A stretch of 13,994 nt of DNA from an uncultured Candidatus Melainabacteria bacterium. Its GTDB lineage: Bacteria; Cyanobacteriota; Vampirovibrionia; Gastranaerophilales; Gastranaerophilaceae. A program made the translations under genes and the position numbers. Positions 1-8,215 of this stretch are shown in pieces. The number at the start of each line of letters is the position of its first letter. Position 1 is the stretch's first letter. The notes below the pieces were generated by a model, which did no database searches, was not told the DNA's origin, and saw only the letters and a list, made by a program, of their open reading frames with translations. The stretch is taken from assembly GCA_934675225.1 (NCBI GenBank), contig CAKUQA010000007.1:1-13994 (forward strand), in the 5' to 3' direction.

Positions 1-1
1 A

Positions 2-1018
2 GATCCGCATACACAAATGCCTTATTTATTTGATAAAATTCCTGTAGCAATAAACGTTCCTGCTATGGTAATTGTATTACTATTAACAGTTCTTCTTATA
101 AAAGGTGTTAAAGAATCCACAAGATTTGCAAGTATCATGGTTGGCGTAAATATGTTCATGATTATATCATTCATTGTAGTCGGAGCATTTTATGTAAAAC
201 CTGAAAACTGGGTTCCATTTGCGCCAAACGGTTTTGAAGGCGTATTTATGGGAGCATTTTTAATCTTTTTTGCATATATCGGATTTGATGCAATTTCAAC
301 AACTGCAGAAGAAACAGAAAATCCACAAAGAGATTTGCCTATAGCAATTTTAGGTACACTAATTATTTGTACAATATTATATGTATGTGTTGCTTTAGTT
401 TTAACAGGAAATGTACCTCTTGGACATATTGATATTCAAGCTCCAATTGCACATGCTATGCGTGCAATCGGAATGGATTGGTTTGCAGGATTAATTTCTA
501 TAGGAGCTCTTTGCGCACTAACATCTGTTCTGTTGATTTATCAATTAGGAACAACAAGAATTTTGTACGCTATGAGCAGAGATAGATTTTTACCAAAATC
601 TTTAAGATTAATCCACAAAAAATATAGAACTCCGCATGTCCTAACGTGGATTTCCGGTATTGTAGTAGTTGTTTGTGCATTATTTATGGATTTGAATATT
701 TCAGCAGAACTTTGTAATTTCGGAACATTTACATCATTTATTATAATTTGTATAGCTGTTTTGATTTTAAGAAAAACTGACCCTGATAGACATAGACCTT
801 TTAAAGTTCCATTTTCTCCAGTATTCCCGATTTTAGGAATAATTACATGTGGGGGATTAATGGTATTTTCTATGAAGTTTTTAACAACATCTTCATTATA
901 TTTTCCACTATGGTTGTTAATTGGTGTTGCAATTTATGCAACTTACGGATATGGTCAAAAACGTCTTGAAGAAAAACAAAAAAATAAAAGACTACCAAAA
1001 ACAAAAGTTGGTGTATAA
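2..1018 (+). CDS. APC-family cationic amino-acid permease, 3' part (5' end outside window)
   Basis: The frame is open from the first bases, so the gene begins upstream; about 339 residues are present against roughly 450-500 for a complete member. At least nine hydrophobic segments are visible. The stretch FFAYIGFDAISTTAEETENP followed by QRDLPIAI is the conserved region of the cationic amino-acid transporter branch of the APC superfamily (YfnA/CAT type), and GTTRILYAMSRDRFLP is the other family hallmark. From the family, the protein should import amino acids across the cytoplasmic membrane, probably by proton symport; the actual substrate cannot be read from the sequence. The tail is short and lysine-rich (KRLEEKQKNKRLPKTK), as expected for a cytosolic C-terminus. 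The gene converges on the XRE regulator with 31 bp between stops and no convincing terminator hairpin. Confidence 0.9.
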   Translation, partial: DPHTQMPYLFDKIPVAINVPAMVIVLLLTVLLIKGVKESTRFASIMVGVNMFMIISFIVVGAFYVKPENWVPFAPNGFEGVFMGAFLIFFAYIGFDAISTTAEETENPQRDLPIAILGTLIICTILYVCVALVLTGNVPLGHIDIQAPIAHAMRAIGMDWFAGLISIGALCALTSVLLIYQLGTTRILYAMSRDRFLPKSLRLIHKKYRTPHVLTWISGIVVVVCALFMDLNISAELCNFGTFTSFIIICIAVLILRKTDPDRHRPFKVPFSPVFPILGIITCGGLMVFSMKFLTTSSLYFPLWLLIGVAIYATYGYGQKRLEEKQKNKRLPKTKVGV

Positions 1019-1049
1019 GCTGTCTTAAGTGCTTTAAAGCTATAAAGTA

Positions 1050-1322
1050 TTACTTCTCTATAATAAAAAAATCTTTGCCTAATTTTTGTTCTAACTTGCT
1101 TATTAAAGTTGATAATGGAATTTCTAAAGCTTCAGCAATTCTCCATAACATGGAAATTTTGGCTTCTATTTTACCATTTTCTATTCTGCACAAATTACCG
1201 GAATCAAGTTCATACTCATAAGCGAGCATTGTCTGTGATTTTCCTTTTGCTTGTCGTACTTCTTTTATAACATTACCTAGTTCTTGAACTAATTGTAACG
1301 TTTTTTCATTCTTATATTGCAT
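1050..1322 (-). CDS. small XRE-family helix-turn-helix regulator
   Basis: A 90-residue protein that is almost entirely one Cro/C1-type HTH domain (about residues 15-75): the helix VIKEVRQAKGKSQTMLAYEY, then ELDSGNLCRIENGK, matching the usual S-x-x-x-L-A ... I-x-x-x-E-x-G pattern, then ISMLWRIAEALEIPLSTLI. No sensor or dimerisation domain is present beyond a short C-terminal tail (KLEQKLGKDFFIIEK). It is likely a DNA-binding repressor acting as a dimer. The gene is divergent from the pilin-like gene, and an inverted repeat (arms CAGTATAA/TTATACTG) lies 5 bp upstream of its start codon. No Shine-Dalgarno sequence is visible, so translation may be weak or from a very short leader. Target genes are inferred only from position. 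Confidence 0.82.
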   Translation of the reverse strand: MQYKNEKTLQLVQELGNVIKEVRQAKGKSQTMLAYEYELDSGNLCRIENGKIEAKISMLWRIAEALEIPLSTLISKLEQKLGKDFFIIEK

Positions 1323-1327
1323 ATATA

Positions 1328-1346
1328 CAGTATAAGAATTATACTG
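1328..1346. promoter_or_regulatory. inverted repeat, candidate operator between XRE regulator and pilin-like gene
   Basis: Perfect 8-bp arms CAGTATAA and TTATACTG are separated by GAA. The repeat overlaps TATAAT-like sequence reading leftward toward the regulator (complement of 1338-1343; another at 1349-1354), so a protein bound here would block that promoter. It also lies just ahead of the rightward pilin-like gene. Size and symmetry fit an XRE dimer site. Binding is inferred. Confidence 0.5.
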
Positions 1347-1357
1347 ATATTATAGTC

Positions 1358-1371
1358 CTGTATACATACAG
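1358..1371. promoter_or_regulatory. second short inverted repeat before the pilin-like gene
   Basis: Six-bp arms CTGTAT and ATACAG around a central AC, ending just before the ribosome binding site of the pilin-like gene. The arms share the CTGTAT/ATACAG core with sequence near the first repeat (TATACAG at 1324-1330), so this may be a second, weaker operator. A palindrome this short in A/T-rich DNA can arise by chance. Confidence 0.35.
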
Positions 1372-1383
1372 CAAGGAGAATCT

Positions 1384-2046
1384 ATGAGAGCTAAAGCGTT
1401 TACATTGGCAGAAGTATTGGTAACACTTGGTATTATAGGAATAGTAGCCGCTATGACTTTACCGACACTAATTACAAATTATCAAAAAAAAGTCACTGTT
1501 GAAAAACTCAAAAAAGCCTACACAACTTTTTCACAGGTAATGGTTCAATCACAGGCTGAAAATGGTAATCCATCAGAATGGAAAGTTCCGACAAAGGATA
1601 GTTCTTACGAAGAAAATTTAAAATATTTTGAAGATTATTGGAAGCCGTATCTGAAAGTAATAAAAGTGTGTAAAACAATGAGCGAATGCGGCTATAATCA
1701 GAATTATTTTTTAAGCCTAAAAAATACACATATTGCCTATATTCAATATAATAATGTCCCAGGATTTATTTATGGAGATGGAACTTATGCATATATACGC
1801 CCATATTCCATGGCTACAGACTTATTACCAGAATTACAAATGCTTTGTATTGATTTAAACGGAGCCAAAGGCCCAAATGTTGTAGGGAAAGATATTTTCT
1901 ATTTTAGAGTTAATATATCAAAAGGAACTCTTGGAAACATGGATGATATTTCCTCTTGTACCAAAGCTCATTTTAGTGAAGGTCGTTCATGTGCCGGAAA
2001 AATAATGCAAGACGGATGGACAATTAAATCAGATTATCCTTGGTAA
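1384..2046 (+). CDS. type IV pilin-like / pseudopilin protein
   Basis: The 220-residue protein has a class III (prepilin-type) leader: short basic MRAKA, then FTLAEVLVTLGIIGIVAAMT and the helix continuing to about residue 35. Cleavage by prepilin peptidase is expected between Ala5 and Phe6, giving Glu at mature position 5 and an N-methylated Phe. Position -1 is Ala instead of the usual Gly. The globular part contains cysteines in KVCKTMSEC, MLCIDLNGAKGPN, SSCTKAH and RSCAGKI, plausibly disulfide-bonded, and the motif DLNGAKGPNVVGKDIF, which I recognise from pilin-like proteins of this lineage. AGGAG at 1374-1378 sits 5 nt before the start. It would be assembled in or near the inner membrane into a pilus or pseudopilus. 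Whether it is a major pilin, a minor pilin or a secretion pseudopilin cannot be told. The divergent XRE gene is the probable regulator. Confidence 0.85.
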   Translation: MRAKAFTLAEVLVTLGIIGIVAAMTLPTLITNYQKKVTVEKLKKAYTTFSQVMVQSQAENGNPSEWKVPTKDSSYEENLKYFEDYWKPYLKVIKVCKTMSECGYNQNYFLSLKNTHIAYIQYNNVPGFIYGDGTYAYIRPYSMATDLLPELQMLCIDLNGAKGPNVVGKDIFYFRVNISKGTLGNMDDISSCTKAHFSEGRSCAGKIMQDGWTIKSDYPW

Positions 2047-2073
2047 ATAATTATTAAAAAGACTCTAAGTGCC

Positions 2074-2101
2074 TTGTATTCAAATCTTTACGAGATATAA
2101 T
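2074..2101 (+). promoter_or_regulatory. candidate promoter for pgi
   Basis: TTGTAT (2074-2079) and a perfect TATAAT (2096-2101) with 16 bp between them, in the 114-bp gap before pgi. Just downstream, AAGTGTA is repeated at 2102-2108 and again about 3 bp later (TAAAGTGTAA), which may be incidental. No clear pilin-like gene terminator is visible in the gap. Confidence 0.45.
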
Positions 2102-2160
2102 AAGTGTATAAAGTGTAATTATTATAAAGAGAGAGATAGGGTATTTTTTAAGGAGTAAAA

Positions 2161-3549
2161 ATGATAAGATTAGACTACCGTAACACTGATGAGAGAATAA
2201 TTGGTAGCGAAAACGGTTTGAATATTCAAGAAGAATTTGCAAAATATAAAGATACTGTTACACGCATAATTGCAGATTTGAACAAAAGAAAAGACAAACC
2301 CGGTCAGTGGTTACAGTGGATGAACCTTGGGTATAATGAAGAAACCCTATGGTACGTAAAAGAATACGCATCAATGGTTCAAGGTCGTTTTGACAACATT
2401 CTTGTTTTAGGAATTGGAGGTTCTGCATTAGGTGGTATGGCTATGAGTGAAGCACTTTTAAAACCTTATTGGAATTTACTTACTCCTGAACAAAGGAATG
2501 GACTTCCAAGAATATTCTTTCTTGACAATATTGATCCTGACACTATTACAGGATTGTTTGAAATTTTAGATTTAAAAAAAACTCTTGTTAATGTTATTAC
2601 AAAATCCGGCTCTACAGCGGAAACAATGTCTCAATTTATGATTGTGAAAAATATACTTGAACAAGAGTTAGGTTCAAATTACAGGTATAATCTTGTTGCG
2701 ACAACAGACAAAAAAACAGGAATTTTAAGACAAATTGCAGAACAAGAAGGATATAAAACTTTTGTTGTCCCTGATGATGTTGGCGGAAGATTTTCCGTAT
2801 TTTCAGCTGTTGGGCTTGTCCCTCTTGCATTAGTCGGAATTGATATTGATGAAATCATGAATGGTATCAAAGATATGGATTTGGCTTTAAAAAATACGGA
2901 TATTAATGAAAATATAGCTGCACAAAATGCTTTAATTCATTATCTTATGGACACCCAAAAAGGTAAAAATTTATCTGTAATGATGCCTTATTCAAGTCGT
3001 TTAAAATATGTTTCCGATTGGTATGTTCAATTGTGGGCAGAATCATTAGGCAAAAACAAAGATAAAGATGGAAATGATGTACATATAGGCCCAACACCGA
3101 TTAAGGCACTTGGTGCTACAGACCAACATTCTCAAATTCAACTTTATAATGAAGGTCCAAATGATAAAGTTATTAATTTTATCAGAGTAACTGAATTTGA
3201 TAATAATTTAGAAATACCAAATATCTTTGAATACACAGGTATTGGCTATCTTGGCGGAAAAACCATCAACCAGCTTATTAACGCAGAAGCTGATTCTACT
3301 AAAGTTGCGCTAACAGATTACAACAGACCAAATGTAACCATTACATTAGACAAAGTGGATGGATACAATTTAGCACAGCTTTTATATATGTTGGAAGTTC
3401 AGACCGCAATTGCAGGAGAATTGTACAATATCAACACTTTTAATCAACCGGGGGTTGAGCAAGCTAAAAATTATACTTATGCATTGATGGGCAGAGCCGG
3501 CTATGAAGAATCCGCTCAAACTCTACAGGCTAAAATGGCTTTGGTGTAA
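2161..3549 (+). CDS. pgi: glucose-6-phosphate isomerase
   Basis: Interconverts glucose-6-phosphate and fructose-6-phosphate in the cytosol (glycolysis/gluconeogenesis, and supply of F6P for amino-sugar synthesis). At 462 residues it belongs to the shorter bacterial form, not the ~550-residue form. Visible features: GIGGSALGG (84-92); phosphate-binding TKSGSTAET (147-155); signature VVPDDVGGRFSVFSAVGLVP (202-221, includes Arg210); LWAESLGK with the catalytic Glu (about 294); GATDQHSQ with the ring-opening His (about 323); second signature GELYNINTFNQPGVEQAKNY (419-438) with the catalytic Lys436. AGGAG at 2151-2155, 5 nt before ATG, fixes the start. It appears to be transcribed alone or with the following two genes, as no terminator is seen after it. 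Confidence 0.97.
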   Translation: MIRLDYRNTDERIIGSENGLNIQEEFAKYKDTVTRIIADLNKRKDKPGQWLQWMNLGYNEETLWYVKEYASMVQGRFDNILVLGIGGSALGGMAMSEALLKPYWNLLTPEQRNGLPRIFFLDNIDPDTITGLFEILDLKKTLVNVITKSGSTAETMSQFMIVKNILEQELGSNYRYNLVATTDKKTGILRQIAEQEGYKTFVVPDDVGGRFSVFSAVGLVPLALVGIDIDEIMNGIKDMDLALKNTDINENIAAQNALIHYLMDTQKGKNLSVMMPYSSRLKYVSDWYVQLWAESLGKNKDKDGNDVHIGPTPIKALGATDQHSQIQLYNEGPNDKVINFIRVTEFDNNLEIPNIFEYTGIGYLGGKTINQLINAEADSTKVALTDYNRPNVTITLDKVDGYNLAQLLYMLEVQTAIAGELYNINTFNQPGVEQAKNYTYALMGRAGYEESAQTLQAKMALV

Positions 3550-3556
3550 TTTAAAT

Positions 3557-3586
3557 TTTACATAATGTTGAAACTTGTTGTAAAAT
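3557..3586 (+). promoter_or_regulatory. candidate promoter for secreted protein-trxB pair
   Basis: TTTACA (3557-3562) and TAAAAT (3581-3586), each 5 of 6 to the sigma-70 consensus, 18 bp apart. Transcription would begin near 3593, which is the first ATG of the next gene, and no Shine-Dalgarno sequence is present. A leaderless message is therefore possible. Confidence 0.35.
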
Positions 3587-3592
3587 AATTAA

Positions 3593-4093
3593 ATGATGAA
3601 TATGTTAAAAAAAATATTTATTATATTGATTTTACTTATCGGAATGCCCGTAATGGCTAATGTTTTAAAAGCCGGTGTATCTAAAATTGAAAGTATTCCG
3701 AACTCCTTCTATGGAAGTTGGCGAGTTGTAGCCAAAATTGACAAACAATCAGGTTCCGCGTATTTTAAACCACAATCAGTAGATTTTTGGAACTTATCTC
3801 GTAACGGTGACGTCATTAATCTTAATAATCCTTTTACCGGTGCAAGTGCTAGCGTAAAATTAGATTATGTAGACGGCAATCTGATAAGGTTTACTAAATC
3901 AGGAGAATATGATGGCAACAAAAAATTAACTGATACAGTGGATTTAAAACTTACCGGAAATACGTTTACCGGAGTTAACTATATTACTCTTGAAACTTTT
4001 TCTATAAGAGATAATTCTTTAATTCAAAAAGACACTGCGATTTATCTTCTTGCCGGAGAAAAGATTTCAGGTACAAGTATTACAGGAAAATAA
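3593..4093 (+). CDS. secreted protein of unknown function (signal peptide, beta-rich)
   Basis: I do not recognise the family. The 166-residue product starts with a clear signal peptide (MLKKIFIILILLIGMPVMA, cleavage likely after Ala22), so the mature part of about 144 residues lies in the periplasm or outside. The mature sequence alternates polar and hydrophobic residues in a way that suggests beta strands: YGSWRVVAKID, VDFWNLSRNGDVINL, ASVKLDYVDGNLIRF, DTVDLKLTGNTFTGVNYITLE. This pattern is loosely like lipocalin-type small barrels, but no signature proves it. There is no cysteine in the mature part. Three in-frame ATGs (3593, 3596, 3602) are possible starts and none has a Shine-Dalgarno sequence. 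Its stop is 4 bp before trxB, so the two are probably co-transcribed. Confidence 0.75.
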   Translation: MMNMLKKIFIILILLIGMPVMANVLKAGVSKIESIPNSFYGSWRVVAKIDKQSGSAYFKPQSVDFWNLSRNGDVINLNNPFTGASASVKLDYVDGNLIRFTKSGEYDGNKKLTDTVDLKLTGNTFTGVNYITLETFSIRDNSLIQKDTAIYLLAGEKISGTSITGK

Positions 4094-4097
4094 ATTT

Positions 4098-5033
4098 ATG
4101 GAGCAATTAAATTTTGACACAATTATTTTAGGAGGAGGGCCTGCGGGACTTGCTGCTGCTATTTATGCCGCAAGAGGAGCTACATCTACTGCTGTTATTG
4201 ATAAAACAATGTTTGGAGGGCAACCCTCAAATTATCTCGAATTGGAAAACTATCCTGGATTTCAAATTGTTGGTGGATATGATTTAATGGAAAAATTTGA
4301 AGAACATGCCGATAAATTCGGGGTTAAAAAGTTCCCAATGCAAGAAATTGAAAAAATTGACCTAAATACCAAAACAATTTACACAAAAGAATTTACATTC
4401 TATGCTAAAACTATAATTATTGCAACAGGAGCCCAACCAATGAAACTTGGGGTAAAAGGAGAAAAAGAATTTACAGGAAAAGGAGTTAGCTATTGTGCTG
4501 TTTGCGATGGAGCTTTCTTTAAAGATAAAATAGTCTCCGTCATTGGAGGAGGAAATTCCGCAATTGAAGAAGCAATATACTTAACTAAATTTGCCTCAAA
4601 AGTATATATAGTCCACAGACGAGAAGAATTAAGAGCTGACAAAATTATTCAAGAAAAAGCTTTTAAAAACCCAAAAATAGAATTTTTATGGAATAGTATT
4701 GTAAAAGAAATTAATGGAAATAACGTTGTAAATTCAATTACAATAGAAGATGTTAAAAACGGAGATACAAATATAATTAATACAGATGGAGTTTTCCCTT
4801 ATATCGGAATTATTCCAAACATTGACAATTTTAACGGTCAACTTGAACAAGATAAAAACGGTTTTATTATCACAGATACAACAATGGCAACATCTGTTAA
4901 TGGTGTTTTTGCAGTTGGAGATGTCCGAAACACGCCATTAAGACAAGTAATTACCGCTGCATCTGATGGAGCTATTGGGGCTTGTTATGCTGTTAAATAT
5001 ATTGAGAATTTAGAACAAATACAAACAATATAA
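4098..5033 (+). CDS. trxB: thioredoxin reductase (NADPH, FAD)
   Basis: Flavoprotein that passes electrons from NADPH to thioredoxin in the cytosol. The start is taken at MEQLNFD (4098), giving 311 residues, the normal family length. An in-frame ATG at 4050 lies inside the preceding gene and would add 16 unrelated residues; AGGA at 4084-4087 supports the inner start. Features: FAD-binding GGGPAGLAAAIYAARG (12-27); redox-active CAVC (Cys133/Cys136) in SYCAVCDGAFF; NADPH-binding GGGNSAIEEA (150-159) followed by HRR (173-175), the usual NADPH-type basic patch; FAD-contacting GVFAVGDVRNTPLRQVITAA near the C-terminus. All key residues are present. It probably shares a message with the secreted protein upstream. 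No thioredoxin gene is in the window. Confidence 0.96.
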   Translation: MEQLNFDTIILGGGPAGLAAAIYAARGATSTAVIDKTMFGGQPSNYLELENYPGFQIVGGYDLMEKFEEHADKFGVKKFPMQEIEKIDLNTKTIYTKEFTFYAKTIIIATGAQPMKLGVKGEKEFTGKGVSYCAVCDGAFFKDKIVSVIGGGNSAIEEAIYLTKFASKVYIVHRREELRADKIIQEKAFKNPKIEFLWNSIVKEINGNNVVNSITIEDVKNGDTNIINTDGVFPYIGIIPNIDNFNGQLEQDKNGFIITDTTMATSVNGVFAVGDVRNTPLRQVITAASDGAIGACYAVKYIENLEQIQTI

Positions 5034-5112
5034 ATTTTTGTAAAAACCTTTTTTTAACTAACAAAAAAAAATATTTAGGCTTTTTATAATAGATTATAAA
5101 AAGGAGAATACT

Positions 5113-5499
5113 ATGCAAATTAATTCAATCAACAGCTCAATAGGGCAAACAAGAAACCAAAACACATCTTTCGGACAAAAATACCCTTTTAGAGATGTTA
5201 TGTCTATTATGTCAGCATGTTATGCACATAATACAGAATCAGTAAATAAAACCTGTGCATCAATTGTAAAAAAAGATGTTGGTGTAGATGTTGCCAGTCA
5301 AAGAGCAAACTTTAATAACGCAAGAAACTTTTTAATGAATAAATACTCCAACTTAATGAAAACAGCAGCAGAATTTGCTCAGGCTATTGATAAAGAAAAC
5401 TCTCAACACTTTAAAATTCCAAAAAATCGAATGGATGAAATAGTCAGCGCTCAAGAAAAAAAATTTGGAAGCCACACAATTGACATTGAAGTAGAATAA
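5113..5499 (+). CDS. small protein of unknown function with N-terminal NTSFGQ stretch
   Basis: No family recognised. The gene encodes 128 residues with no signal peptide or membrane segment. The first ~23 residues are low-complexity and rich in Asn, Ser and Gln, ending NQNTSFGQK. The rest looks helical (residues 27-115: RDVMSIMSACYAH, FNNARNFLMNKYSNLMKTAA, EFAQAIDKEN, RMDEIVSAQEKKFG), ending acidic. AAGGAG at 5101-5106, 6 nt before ATG, and TATAAT at 5085-5090 give it its own expression signals, although a good -35 is not seen. It ends at a strong terminator. Short N-terminal Asn/Ser stretches ending in F-G recur, from memory, in uncharacterised proteins of Gastranaerophilales; I cannot check this here. 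Confidence 0.75.
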   Translation: MQINSINSSIGQTRNQNTSFGQKYPFRDVMSIMSACYAHNTESVNKTCASIVKKDVGVDVASQRANFNNARNFLMNKYSNLMKTAAEFAQAIDKENSQHFKIPKNRMDEIVSAQEKKFGSHTIDIEVE

Positions 5500-5514
5500 A
5501 TAAATTTTTAATAC

Positions 5515-5548
5515 AAAAAAAGGGAACAAATAATTTGTTCCCTTTTTT
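5515..5548. terminator. bidirectional intrinsic terminator
   Basis: Perfect 9-bp arms GGGAACAAA (5522-5530) and TTTGTTCCC (5534-5542) around a TAA loop, flanked by seven A on the left and six T on the right. It therefore works on both strands and serves the convergent 128-aa gene (+) and clpB (-). Confidence 0.93.
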
Positions 5549-5553
5549 ATTTT

Positions 5554-8148
5554 TTATTTTTTAAATACAATTTCGTCATTATCAACATCAATTATGACTT
5601 TATCTCCACGCAAGAATTTTTGAGCCAATATTTGTTTTGATAACGGATTTTCTATCAATTGACGAATTACTCGTTTTAATGGTCTTGCACCATATACAGG
5701 GTTAAAACCACGTGTTGCTAAGAATTCTTTGGCATCAGGAGTAATTTCAAAATCAATTTCTTGGTCTTTTAACAACTTTCTCAAATAATCCATTTGAATA
5801 TCAACTATTTTAATCAAATCTTGCATATTCAAAGCTTTGAAGAATATTGTTTCATCAATTCTGTTTAAGAATTCAGGTTTAAATCTGCTTCTTAAAACCT
5901 CCATAACTTTTTCTTTAGTATCTTCAAAAGATTGCGGATTACCCATTGAATTCAAAGTATTTTCAAGAATAATATCACTTCCGATATTTGAAGTCATTAT
6001 GATAAGTGTATTTTTGAAATCAACAGTTCTTCCCTTGCTATCAGTTAAACGGCCATCATCAAATATTTGCAACATTATATTGAAAACATCAGGGTGAGCC
6101 TTTTCGATTTCATCAAAAAGAACAACAGAATATGGTTTACGCCGAACAGCTTCCGTAAGTTGTCCTCCTTCGTCATAACCTACATATCCCGGAGGAGCTC
6201 CAACTAATCTTGATACGTTATGTTTTTCCATGTATTCTGACATATCAATACGAATTAATGCATCTTCATCATTAAACATAAATTCCGCTAATGATTTTGC
6301 AAGCTCAGTTTTACCAACACCTGTCGGTCCTAAAAACAAAAACGTACCAATAGGGCGTTTTGGATCTTTCAACCCTGAACGTGCACGGCGAATAGCATCT
6401 GCGACAGTATCCACCGCTTCTTCTTGTCCAACTAAACGCTTATGCAAAATATCTTCCATATTTAATAACTTTTGTTTTTCACTCTCAACAAGTTTTGTAA
6501 CAGGAATGCCTGTCCATTTACTAACGACATTTGCAATATCATCATCAGTAATTTCTTCTTTCAAAAGCTTATTATCTGTCTTTTCTTTGTTTTGAACAGC
6601 TTTTAACTGTTTTTCCAATTCAAGAAGTTTTCCGTATTTTAATTCTGCAGCAGTCTGCAAATCAGTATTACGTTCTGCTTCATCAATTTTAGTCTTTACT
6701 TGTTCAATTTCTTCTTTTATTCCGGCTTCTCCGGTAATAGAAGCTTTTTCTTGCTCCCATTGAGCTTTTAATTTATTAATTTTGCCTTCAAGCTCATTGA
6801 TTTGTTTTGTCAAATCTTCAACTTTTGCTCTCGCATCATCGTCATCCTCTTTTTTCAAGGCTTCTCGTTCAATTTCAAATTGAATTTTTTGACGCATCAT
6901 TTTATCAATTTCTTCCGGCATAGAATCAATCTCAATTCTTAGAGAAGAAGCTGCCTCATCAATCAAATCAATTGCTTTATCCGGCAAAAACCTATCCGTA
7001 ATATACCTGTCAGAAAGTTTTGCAGCTGCAATTAAAGCACTATCCAATATTCTTATTCCATGGTGAACTTCATATTTTTCTTTTAAACCTCTTAGAATAG
7101 AAATTGTATCTTCAACTGAAGGTTCTCCAACCAATACAGGTTGAAAACGTCTTTCTAATGCAGGATCTTTTTCAATATATTTACGATATTCATTTACAGT
7201 TGTCGCACCAATTGTTCTCAAAACACCTCTGGCAAGCATTGGTTTTAACAAGTTACCAGCATCCATTGAACCCTCTGTTGCACCAGCACCAACAACGGTA
7301 TGTAATTCATCGATAAACATTACAATTTCGCCGTTTGAAGCTTCAACTTCTTTTAAAACAGCTTTCAAACGTTCTTCAAATTCACCTCTAAATTTTGCAC
7401 CTGCAACCAAAGCTCCCATATCCAAAGAAACAAGTTTTACGTCTTTCAAGCTTTCTGGAACATCACCTCTAACTATACGTTGAGCCAAACCTTCAACTAT
7501 AGCAGTTTTACCAACTCCGGGTTCACCAATTAGAACCGGATTGTTTTTTGTTCTTCTGTTTAATACTTGAATAATTCTTCTAACTTCTTCATCACGACCT
7601 ATTACAGGATCTAATTTTCCTTTTCTTGCAAGCGCTGTTAAATCAGTAGAAAATTTTTCCAACGCTTTCATATTTTCTTCTGCATTTTTATTATCCACTT
7701 TTTTATTACCTCTAATTTTCTTCATTACATTCAAAACTTTACTTGCATCAGTACCATAAGTTTTTAAAACCGATTGAATTTCACTTCCATCAAGTTTAGT
7801 CATAGCAAGTAAAATATCTTCAACACTTACAAACTCGTCTTTTAATTCTTCAGCTTGTTGTGTTGCTAAGTCTAACAAACGATAAGATTCATTAGACAAA
7901 TACACTTGACCGCAAGGCGGTCCCGAAATTGTCGGATAAGAATTCACCATCTGAGAAATCTTATTAATAAAATTTTGATTTAATAATTTTAATTCTGTTA
8001 AGTAATCTCGAACTATCCCATCGGCTTTAATCATCGCCAACATAATATGAGCAGGTTGTAACTCGGTGTTTTTATGAGATTGCATAACTGCTCCGGCAGA
8101 ATTTAATATCTCCTGTGAGTAGTTCGTAAATTTTTCAAAATCTGGCAT
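5554..8148 (-). CDS. clpB: ClpB-type AAA+ disaggregase
   Basis: Hexameric ATP-driven chaperone that threads aggregated proteins through its pore, usually with DnaK. The 864 residues fit ClpB. Order: N-domain (1-~145); first AAA+ module with Walker A GEPGVGKT (208-215), Walker B VMFIDE (276-281) and pore loop AKFRGEFE (Phe where Tyr is common); long charged coiled-coil middle domain (~403-525) that separates ClpB from ClpA; second AAA+ module with GPTGVGKT (607-614), pore loop GYVGYDEGG and Walker B VVLFDE (675-680). The open frame can be extended 7 codons to a TTG at 8169, but AAGGAG at 8158-8163 is placed for the ATG at 8148 (MPDFEKF, like other ClpB N-termini). TATAAT at 8181-8186 may be its -10 element. 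No CIRCE (HrcA) repeat is seen upstream. It follows the pilT-recO-membrane protein group after an 81-bp gap. Confidence 0.97.
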   Translation of the reverse strand: MPDFEKFTNYSQEILNSAGAVMQSHKNTELQPAHIMLAMIKADGIVRDYLTELKLLNQNFINKISQMVNSYPTISGPPCGQVYLSNESYRLLDLATQQAEELKDEFVSVEDILLAMTKLDGSEIQSVLKTYGTDASKVLNVMKKIRGNKKVDNKNAEENMKALEKFSTDLTALARKGKLDPVIGRDEEVRRIIQVLNRRTKNNPVLIGEPGVGKTAIVEGLAQRIVRGDVPESLKDVKLVSLDMGALVAGAKFRGEFEERLKAVLKEVEASNGEIVMFIDELHTVVGAGATEGSMDAGNLLKPMLARGVLRTIGATTVNEYRKYIEKDPALERRFQPVLVGEPSVEDTISILRGLKEKYEVHHGIRILDSALIAAAKLSDRYITDRFLPDKAIDLIDEAASSLRIEIDSMPEEIDKMMRQKIQFEIEREALKKEDDDDARAKVEDLTKQINELEGKINKLKAQWEQEKASITGEAGIKEEIEQVKTKIDEAERNTDLQTAAELKYGKLLELEKQLKAVQNKEKTDNKLLKEEITDDDIANVVSKWTGIPVTKLVESEKQKLLNMEDILHKRLVGQEEAVDTVADAIRRARSGLKDPKRPIGTFLFLGPTGVGKTELAKSLAEFMFNDEDALIRIDMSEYMEKHNVSRLVGAPPGYVGYDEGGQLTEAVRRKPYSVVLFDEIEKAHPDVFNIMLQIFDDGRLTDSKGRTVDFKNTLIIMTSNIGSDIILENTLNSMGNPQSFEDTKEKVMEVLRSRFKPEFLNRIDETIFFKALNMQDLIKIVDIQMDYLRKLLKDQEIDFEITPDAKEFLATRGFNPVYGARPLKRVIRQLIENPLSKQILAQKFLRGDKVIIDVDNDEIVFKK

Positions 8149-8157
8149 AAACCTCAA

Positions 8158-8163
8158 CTCCTT
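8158..8163 (-). promoter_or_regulatory. ribosome binding site deciding the clpB start
   Basis: AAGGAG on the minus strand, 9 nt before the ATG at 8148. It lies inside the 7-codon extension that would begin at the TTG at 8169, which argues against that longer start. Confidence 0.8.
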
Positions 8164-8215
8164 TTTCAAAATATTCTATAATTATATTTTAACGTGATTT
8201 TCAAAAAAGTCAGTG

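Noticed and set aside
1019..1049. Hairpin between the permease and XRE stop codons (AGTGCTTTA ... TAAAGTATTACT)
   Set aside because: Arms pair only with a bulge and no T-run follows, so no terminator is claimed.
2054..2242. Minus-strand 62-codon frame across the pgi upstream region
   Set aside because: It begins inside pgi, covers its promoter and ribosome site, and shows no start signal or family resemblance.
4050..4097. Sixteen-residue N-terminal extension of TrxB overlapping the preceding gene
   Set aside because: The extra residues are an out-of-frame reading of the secreted protein's end; family length and the AGGA site favour the ATG at 4098.
5034..5112. Terminator after trxB (run of T, then run of A, CC/GG ends, CTTTTT)
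   Set aside because: The stem would be almost entirely A/T with a mismatched outer part; not convincing as an intrinsic terminator.
5837..7316. Several + strand open frames inside clpB (5837-6097, 6230-6595, 7104-7316)
   Set aside because: They are antisense shadows of a well-supported gene, without ribosome sites or recognisable protein features.
8149..8169. Seven-codon N-terminal extension of ClpB beginning at a TTG codon
   Set aside because: The extension contains the AAGGAG ribosome site for the inner ATG, and MPDFEKF matches usual ClpB N-termini.
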